DNA from: Sphaerisporangium melleum
GTDB taxonomy: Bacteria > Actinomycetota > Actinomycetes > Streptosporangiales > Streptosporangiaceae
Assembly: GCF_014646695.1 (NCBI RefSeq)
Contig: NZ_BMNT01000016.1
Location: 52,144 to 116,143 of the forward strand
Direction of reading: 5' to 3'
Length of the DNA: 64,000 nt
The notes under the pieces were generated by a model that was not told the DNA's origin, made no database searches, and saw only the letters and a list, made by a program, of their open reading frames with translations. Below are positions 45,668 to 64,000 of this stretch, one piece after another (the stretch's first letter is position 1; each line of letters opens with the position of its first letter). The position numbers and the translations under genes were made by a program.

Positions 45668-47382
45668 GCGGCTCCGGTGCCGGGCCGATCGGCGCGCCGG
45701 GGCGGGAGGTCCTCCTTGGCGCCGTCCGGGGACAGCGGCGGGACGTCGCCCTCGGAGCGGTCCTCGGCGCCGCGCACCAGACCGGTGAGGCGCTGGTCCC
45801 GGTCCTGATCGGCGTGGTGATCGACCAGGCCGTCGCCGGGGGCGACGCGGGGGCGCTGGCGCGCGGGCTCGCCGTGCTCGCCGTCGTCTACGTGGGCCTG
45901 TCGTTCGGCTTCCGGTTCGGCGCCCGGGCCGGCGAACGGGCCGCCGAGCAGGCCGCCCACACGCTGCGGACGCGACTCGTGCGGCGTGTGCTGCACCCCG
46001 GTGGCGGGGCCGAGCAGGGCAGGCTGCCCGGCGCGCTGGCGACCATCGCGACCGAGGACGCCAAGCGGGTCGGCGCCGTCGCCATGGCGGTGATGGCCGG
46101 GACGTCGGCGCTGGCGGGACTGCTGGTCGGCGCCGTGGTGCTGCTGCGGATCTCGGTGCCCCTCGGCCTGGTGGTCCTGCTCGGCACCCCGCTGCTGCTC
46201 TGGCTCGGGCACCTGCTCGGCAAGCCCCTGGAGCGCCGCAGCGAGGCTGAGCGCGAGCGCGCGGCGTACTCCTCCGGCGTCGCCGCCGACCTGGTGACCG
46301 GGCTCCGGGTGCTCAAGGGGCTCGGCGCGGAGCCGGCGGCCGTCGCGCGCTACCGCCGTACCAGCCGTGACTCGCTGGTGGCGACCCTGCGGGCGGCCCG
46401 GGCCGAGGCCGCGCAGAACGGCGTGGTGCTCGCCCTCACCGGATGCTTCATCGCGCTCGTCGCGCTGACCGGCGGGCGGCTGGCCGCCGAGGGCCGGATC
46501 AGCCTGGGCGAGCTGGTCTCGGCGCTCGGGCTCGCCCTGTTCCTGCTCGGCCCGCTGGAGGTGTTCGCCTGGGTCAACGCCGACCTCGCCCAGGGACGGG
46601 CCTCCGCGCGGCGCGTCGCCGAGGTCCTGGCCGCGCCGCCCGCCGTCACGGCGGGCGGCGCGCTGCCACCGCGCATCGTGCGGGGGGCGGTACGGCTGCG
46701 CGGGGTCGCTCACGGCGGGCTCCGCGAGGTGGACCTGGAAGTGGCGCCCGGCGAACTGCTCGGCGTGGCCGCCACCGACCCGGCGGACGCGACGGCGCTG
46801 CTGCGGTGTCTCGGCCGCCAGGCCGACCCCGGCACCGGGACGGTCGAACTGGACGGCGTCTCCCTGCGTGAGCTGGACCCGGCCGACGTCCGCGCGGCGG
46901 TGCTCGTCGCCGAGCACGAGGCGGACCTGTTCGAGGGCACCCTCCGCGACAACGTCGCCGCGGCGATGCCGGGCGACGCACCGCCCGGCACGCTGGACCG
47001 TGCGATGGCCGCGGCCGGCGCGGACGAGATCGCCCGCGCGCTGCCCCGCGGCGCCGACACGGTGGTGAGCGAGCGCGGACGCTCGCTGTCCGGCGGCCAG
47101 CGGCAGCGCGTGGCCCTCGCCCGGGCCCTGGCCGCCGACCGCCCGGTGCTGGTCGTCCACGACCCGACCACCGCGGTCGACGCGGTCACCGAGGCGCGCA
47201 TCGCGGCCGGGATCCGCGAGCTGCGGCGCGGGCGCACGACGATCCTGCTCACCACCAGCCCCGCGCTGCTCGCGGTGACCGACCGGGTGATCCTGCTGCA
47301 CGAGGGCCGGGTCGGCGACGCGGCGACGCACGCCGACCTGGTACGGCGACACCCCGGGTACCGCGCGGCGGTGCTGTCATGA
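45664..47382 (+). CDS. ABC transporter half (membrane + degenerate ATPase), siderophore locus
   Basis: 572 residues: six-helix exporter-type membrane domain (about 1-330) and a C-terminal ATPase domain. The ATPase keeps the signature LSGGQRQRVALARAL (from residue 475) but the Walker A is replaced by GVAATDPADATALL (about 367-380, no Lys), the Q loop Gln is changed (VAEHEADLF), Walker B reads VVHDPTTAVD (Asp to His, Glu to Asp) and the switch His is missing (LLTTSPALL). It must work as a heterodimer with the next gene. Start GTG 45664 overlaps the monooxygenase stop (GTGA). Confidence 0.9.
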   Translation: MSGSGAGPIGAPGREVLLGAVRGQRRDVALGAVLGAAHQTGEALVPVLIGVVIDQAVAGGDAGALARGLAVLAVVYVGLSFGFRFGARAGERAAEQAAHTLRTRLVRRVLHPGGGAEQGRLPGALATIATEDAKRVGAVAMAVMAGTSALAGLLVGAVVLLRISVPLGLVVLLGTPLLLWLGHLLGKPLERRSEAERERAAYSSGVAADLVTGLRVLKGLGAEPAAVARYRRTSRDSLVATLRAARAEAAQNGVVLALTGCFIALVALTGGRLAAEGRISLGELVSALGLALFLLGPLEVFAWVNADLAQGRASARRVAEVLAAPPAVTAGGALPPRIVRGAVRLRGVAHGGLREVDLEVAPGELLGVAATDPADATALLRCLGRQADPGTGTVELDGVSLRELDPADVRAAVLVAEHEADLFEGTLRDNVAAAMPGDAPPGTLDRAMAAAGADEIARALPRGADTVVSERGRSLSGGQRQRVALARALAADRPVLVVHDPTTAVDAVTEARIAAGIRELRRGRTTILLTTSPALLAVTDRVILLHEGRVGDAATHADLVRRHPGYRAAVLS

Positions 47383-47446
47383 CCCGCGCGGCCGGCCACC
47401 GCCGCTCCCCTGCTCTGTCGTGCACGACCGGCCGGAGGCGGGGGCG

Positions 47447-49237
47447 ATGAGCGAGGAGACGCCGTCAGCGGAGCGGGTGCTGCTCCCCACCGCCGGCGCG
47501 GCGCGAACCTGGGCGGCCGCTCGGGAACTGGCACGACCGCACCGCCGTCTGGCGATCGGCGCCTTCGCGGCGCTGGCCGCGGCCACGGGCGTCGGCCTGC
47601 TCACCCAGCCGCTGCTCGGCCACATCGTCGACCTGGTCGCCGAGTCGCGTCCGCCGCAGGCGCTCACCGTGCCCGCCGTCGCGCTGGTGCTGGTCGCCAT
47701 CGCCCAGGGATCGGGCACCGCGCTCGGGCTGTCGCTGGTGTCGCGGCTCGGCGAGTCCATGCTCGCCCGGCTGCGTGAGCGCTTCGTCGAGCGCGCCCTG
47801 CGGCTGCCCCTGGACCAGGTGGAGCGGGCCGGGTCGGGCGACCTGGTCGCCCGGGTGACCGGGGACGTCTCGCTGGTGGCCGAGGCCGTGCGCACCGCCC
47901 TTCCCGAACTGGCCCGCTCGCTGCTGACCATCGTGCTGACCTTCGGGGCGCTCGCCGTGCTCGACTGGCGGTTCCTGCTCGCGGCGCTGCTGGCGGTGCC
48001 GATCCAGGCGCACACCGCGCGCTGGTACGTGCGCAACGCCGTGCCGCTGTACCGCCGGCAGCGCGTCGCCGACGGGGTCCGGCAGCAGCGATTGCTGGAC
48101 GCCATCGGCGGCGCTTCCACCGTGCGGGCGTTCCGGCTGGAGGACGAACACGCCAGGCGGGTGACCCGGAGCTCGTGGTCGGCGGTGGAGCTGACCATGC
48201 GGGGCGTGCGCCTGGTGCTGCGGTTCTACAGCCGCCTGCACCTGGCGGAGTACACCGGCCTGGCGGCGGTGCTGGTCGCGGGGTTCCTCCTGGTGCGCTC
48301 GGGGTCGGCCTCCATCGGGACGGCGACGGCCGCGGCGCTGTACTTCCACAGCCTTTTCGCGCCGGTCAATTCCGCGCTCGTCCTGCTCGACGACGCGCAG
48401 TCGGCCGCCGCGAGCCTGGCCCGGCTGGTGGGCGTGGCCGACCGGCCCTCCGACGAGGGGCCGGAGGCGTCCGGGGTCGCGGCGCAGGCAGTGCGGGAGA
48501 GCGGCGGCCTGAAGGAGCCGGCCGTCACGGTGCGCGGGGTCCGGCACGCCTACGAGGCCGGACGGCCGGTGCTGCGCGGAGTGGACCTGGTGGTCGGCCA
48601 CGGCGAACGGGTCGCCCTCGTCGGCGCCACCGGGGCGGGCAAGACGACGCTCGCCAAGCTCATTGCCGGCATCCACCGGCCGACGGCGGGCTCGGTCCAG
48701 GTGTCCGCGCCGGCCGGGCCCGGGCCGGCGGTGGTGCTGGTCACCCAGGAGGTGCACGTCTTCGCCGGGCCGCTCGCCGGCGACCTGCGGCTGGCCCGGC
48801 CGGATGCCTCCGACGGCGACCTGCGCGAGGCCCTGGCCCGCGTGGACGCCCTGACCTGGGTGGACGCGCTGCCCGAGGGGCTGGTGACCGTCGTCGGCGA
48901 CGGCGGGCACCGCCTCACCGCCACACAAAGGCAGCAGGTGGCCCTGGCCCGGCTGATCCTCGCCGACCCTCCCGTGGCCGTGCTCGACGAGGCCACGGCC
49001 GAGGCGGGCAGCGCGGGGGCCCGCACGCTGGAGCGGGCCGCCGACCGGGCCCTCGCGGGCCGCACCGCCCTGGTGGTGGCCCACCGCCTCACGCAGGCCG
49101 CGACCGCGGACCGGATCGTCGTCATGGAGGGCGGCCGGATCGTGGAGTCCGGCGGCCATGACGAGCTGCGCGCCGCCGGCGGGCGCTACGCCGCGCTCTG
49201 GGAGTCCTGGTCGGACGCCCGTTCCAGCACGCCATGA
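47447..49237 (+). CDS. ABC transporter half (membrane + active ATPase), partner of the preceding gene
   Basis: 596 residues: exporter-type membrane domain (about 30-320), then an ATPase with intact Walker A GATGAGKTT (393-401), Walker B VAVLDEATAEAG and switch His in VVAHRLTQ, but a degenerate signature LTATQRQQVALARL (from 490) instead of LSGGQ. Paired with the preceding protein it gives one canonical ATP site and one dead site. Direction of transport (peptide siderophore export, or import as in IrtAB) cannot be told. ATG 47447 has GGAGG 8 bases ahead. Confidence 0.92.
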   Translation: MSEETPSAERVLLPTAGAARTWAAARELARPHRRLAIGAFAALAAATGVGLLTQPLLGHIVDLVAESRPPQALTVPAVALVLVAIAQGSGTALGLSLVSRLGESMLARLRERFVERALRLPLDQVERAGSGDLVARVTGDVSLVAEAVRTALPELARSLLTIVLTFGALAVLDWRFLLAALLAVPIQAHTARWYVRNAVPLYRRQRVADGVRQQRLLDAIGGASTVRAFRLEDEHARRVTRSSWSAVELTMRGVRLVLRFYSRLHLAEYTGLAAVLVAGFLLVRSGSASIGTATAAALYFHSLFAPVNSALVLLDDAQSAAASLARLVGVADRPSDEGPEASGVAAQAVRESGGLKEPAVTVRGVRHAYEAGRPVLRGVDLVVGHGERVALVGATGAGKTTLAKLIAGIHRPTAGSVQVSAPAGPGPAVVLVTQEVHVFAGPLAGDLRLARPDASDGDLREALARVDALTWVDALPEGLVTVVGDGGHRLTATQRQQVALARLILADPPVAVLDEATAEAGSAGARTLERAADRALAGRTALVVAHRLTQAATADRIVVMEGGRIVESGGHDELRAAGGRYAALWESWSDARSSTP

Positions 49238-49291
49238 CCTCCCCAGCCCGCAATCCACCGACCATCCCGACGACACGATCGAGGACCTTCG

Positions 49292-50365
49292 ATGCTCCGT
49301 TCCACGAGAGGCGCCCGGCTCGCCGCGGCCTTCGCCTCCGCCCTGCTCCTGTGCGGCGCCCTCGCCTCCTGCGGCTCCGGCTCCGGCACGGCCGGCGACG
49401 CGGCCTCCTCCGCGCCCGGCGCCGCCGCACCGGAGGGCGGGTCCTTCCCGGTGACCATCGACCACAAGTACGGCGCCACCACCATCGCCTCCCCGCCCAA
49501 GCGGGTGGTCACGGTCGGGCTCACCGACCAGGACGCCCTGCTGGCCCTCGGCACGGTGCCGGTCGCCACCACCGAGTGGATCGGCGGCTACCAGGGGGCG
49601 ATCGGCCCCTGGGCCGCGGACCGGCTGGGCGGCGCCGCCGTCCCCGCCGTGCTCAAGGACACCGGCACCGGACCACAAGTGGAGAAGATCGCCGCGCTGG
49701 CCCCCGACCTGATCTTCGCGGTGTACTCGGGGCTGACCAAGGAGCAGTACGACATGCTCTCCAAGCTCGCGCCGGTGGTGGCCCAGCCCAAGGAGTTCGC
49801 CGACTACGGCGTGCCCTGGCAGCGGCAGACCGAGATCATCGGCAGGGCGCTCGGCAAGGAGACCGAGGCGAAGAAGCTGGTCGAGGGCGTCGAGGCCGAG
49901 TTCACCGCCGCCAAGGCCGAGCATCCCGATTTCGCCGGGGCCACCGCCGTAATGGCCACCCCCTACGAGGGGATCTTCGTCTACGGCCCGCAGGACAACC
50001 GCTCGCGCGTGCTGTCCGCGCTGGGCTTCGCCCTGCCGTCCGGCCTGGAGCAGGCCGTCGGCGGCGCGTTCGGCGCCAACATCAGCAAGGAGCGCACCGA
50101 CCTGCTGGACACCGATGTGCTGGTCTGGATCGTCGCCGACCCGGCGGCGGACGCGGCCAAGCTGCACAAGGACAAGCTGTACGCCGACCTGAACGTGGTG
50201 AAGCAGGGCCGCGAGGTCTTCGTCAAGGAGACCGGCGACTACGGCAACGCCGTCTCGTTCGTCTCGGTGCTGAGCCTGCCCTACACCCTCGACCGCCTGG
50301 TGCCGCAGCTCGCCGCGGCCGTCGACGGGTCCACCGCCACCGAGGTCACCCAGCCGGCCTCCTGA
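49292..50365 (+). CDS. Siderophore-binding lipoprotein (FepB/FhuD-like)
   Basis: 357 residues. Signal peptide ending LLLCGALASC, with the lipobox Cys27, then a Gly/Ser linker and a type III periplasmic-binding fold: IASPPKRVVTVGLTDQDALLALG, VEKIAALAPDLIFAVYSGLTKEQYDMLSKLAPVV, and C-terminal NAVSFVSVLSLPYTLDRLVPQL. It should capture the ferric siderophore at the cell surface. No FecCD permease or FecE ATPase gene is in the window, so it may feed a distant importer or the neighbouring ABC pair. ATG 49292 has GAGG 7 bases ahead. Confidence 0.92.
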   Translation: MLRSTRGARLAAAFASALLLCGALASCGSGSGTAGDAASSAPGAAAPEGGSFPVTIDHKYGATTIASPPKRVVTVGLTDQDALLALGTVPVATTEWIGGYQGAIGPWAADRLGGAAVPAVLKDTGTGPQVEKIAALAPDLIFAVYSGLTKEQYDMLSKLAPVVAQPKEFADYGVPWQRQTEIIGRALGKETEAKKLVEGVEAEFTAAKAEHPDFAGATAVMATPYEGIFVYGPQDNRSRVLSALGFALPSGLEQAVGGAFGANISKERTDLLDTDVLVWIVADPAADAAKLHKDKLYADLNVVKQGREVFVKETGDYGNAVSFVSVLSLPYTLDRLVPQLAAAVDGSTATEVTQPAS

Positions 50366-50385
50366 CCCTGTCCCGCCCTCTACGG

Positions 50386-50428
50386 AAAGGGGCCGGGCCG
50401 CGAAGCGAATTCGCGGCCCGGCCCCTTT
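50386..50428. terminator. Bidirectional terminator between the siderophore operons
   Basis: Perfect 19-bp stem (50386-50404 and 50410-50428) with loop GCGAA. It is bounded by AAA on the left and TTT on the right, so transcripts from both sides end in a short U run. It lies 20 bases after the lipoprotein stop and 24 bases after the mbtH stop. Confidence 0.85.
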
Positions 50429-50452
50429 CGCCGTCTCACGCCGCCGGCGTGA

Positions 50453-50659
50453 TCAGGCCTGCTGCTCCCGCAGGCTCCTGGGCCGCAGGTCGGTCCAGTT
50501 CGCCTCGATGTAGGACAGGCACTCCTGCCGGGCGGCGGGCCCATGGACCGGGGTCCAGCCTGCCGGGACCTCGGCGAAGTCCGGCCACAGGCTGTGCTGC
50601 CCCTCGTCGTTGACCAGCACGGAGTAGACGCCGTCGGGGTCGTCGAAGGGGTTGGTCAT
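50453..50659 (-). CDS. MbtH-like protein
   Basis: 68 residues. MbtH-like proteins bind and often solubilise or activate NRPS adenylation domains. The family signature is intact: N-terminal [33 protein letters not shown] and C-terminal [13 protein letters not shown] 50659 has AAGGAGA about 8 bases ahead. It follows the NRPS by 54 bases. Confidence 0.96.
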   Translation of the reverse strand: MTNPFDDPDGVYSVLVNDEGQHSLWPDFAEVPAGWTPVHGPAARQECLSYIEANWTDLRPRSLREQQA

Positions 50660-50713
50660 CTCGTTCTCTCCTTTGTCGGGGAAGTGCGGAACATCGGGCG
50701 GGGGGACAGGGGG

Positions 50714-64000
<13,287 letters not shown>

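Noticed and set aside
44893-47382. An 829-codon open frame starting inside the monooxygenase gene
   Set aside because: The in-frame GTG at 45664, overlapping the monooxygenase stop, is the sensible start; the upstream part is an out-of-frame reading of the hydroxylase.

Overview
The window is about 64 kb of very GC-rich DNA with dense genes, frequent GTG/TTG starts, TANNNT -10 elements directly before start codons, and actinobacterial marker genes (lsr2, pimA/patA/pgsA, an IdeR-type iron box, a DosR-type box). It looks like the chromosome of a filamentous actinomycete. Streptosporangiales is my best guess from the gene mix, but that is inference. No tRNA, rRNA, CRISPR array, insertion sequence or phage was seen.

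Region 1 (1-16.5 kb, nearly all minus strand) is conserved housekeeping. Reading with transcription it runs pgsA-patA-pimA-membrane protein, then a DUF3048 lipoprotein, pdxS, a Tat-exported PhoD phosphatase, pdxT, yebC, an Eis-like acetyltransferase, ruvC-ruvA-ruvB, yajC and secD (cut by the left edge). A textbook LexA/SOS box lies in front of ruvC. An anti-sigma-type ATPase gene on the plus strand interrupts the block. Much of the order matches the mycobacterial thrS-HIT-pgsA-patA-pimA ... pdxS-pdxT-yebC ... ruvCAB-yajC-secD segment.

Region 2 (16.8-29.1 kb) holds an EF-G paralogue with an altered G3 motif, a secreted GH-like 10 protein, a membrane protein with a phosphatase-like ectodomain, the HIT protein and thrS pair, a GH25 lysozyme and a BpsA-like (DUF43) aminopropyltransferase with a long extra C-terminus.

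Region 3 (29.1-36.0 kb) is a dormancy/hypoxia-style stress island. It contains a DUF1876 protein, Hsp20, a DosR/DevR-like response regulator with a DosR box before its own promoter, a GAF-GAF 'kinase' that ends before any ATPase domain, a tandem universal stress protein, a CBS-BON protein and a zinc alcohol dehydrogenase.

Region 4 (36-44 kb) starts with a 1.1-kb gene-free stretch, then lsr2, nadK, a crcB-DUF190-crcB fluoride-exporter operon, an HSL-type esterase, an operon of topoisomerase IB, holin-like and DUF3618 proteins, and an SPW-repeat membrane protein.

Region 5 (44.2-64.0 kb) is a hydroxamate siderophore locus. Tandem iron boxes precede a plus-strand operon of an ornithine/lysine N-monooxygenase, a heterodimeric ABC transporter with complementary degenerate ATP sites, and a FepB-like lipoprotein. 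These converge on a minus-strand NRPS-mbtH operon across a perfect bidirectional terminator. The NRPS (at least 4,428 codons, cut by the right edge) carries A(MT)-T, C-A-T, C-A-T, C-A-T-E. The first A domain has the visible N5-hydroxyornithine code and an embedded methyltransferase, the third has a clear serine code, and the protein ends in an epimerase with no thioesterase. The monooxygenase would supply hydroxyornithine, the NRPS/MbtH assemble the peptide, and the lipoprotein and transporter move it.
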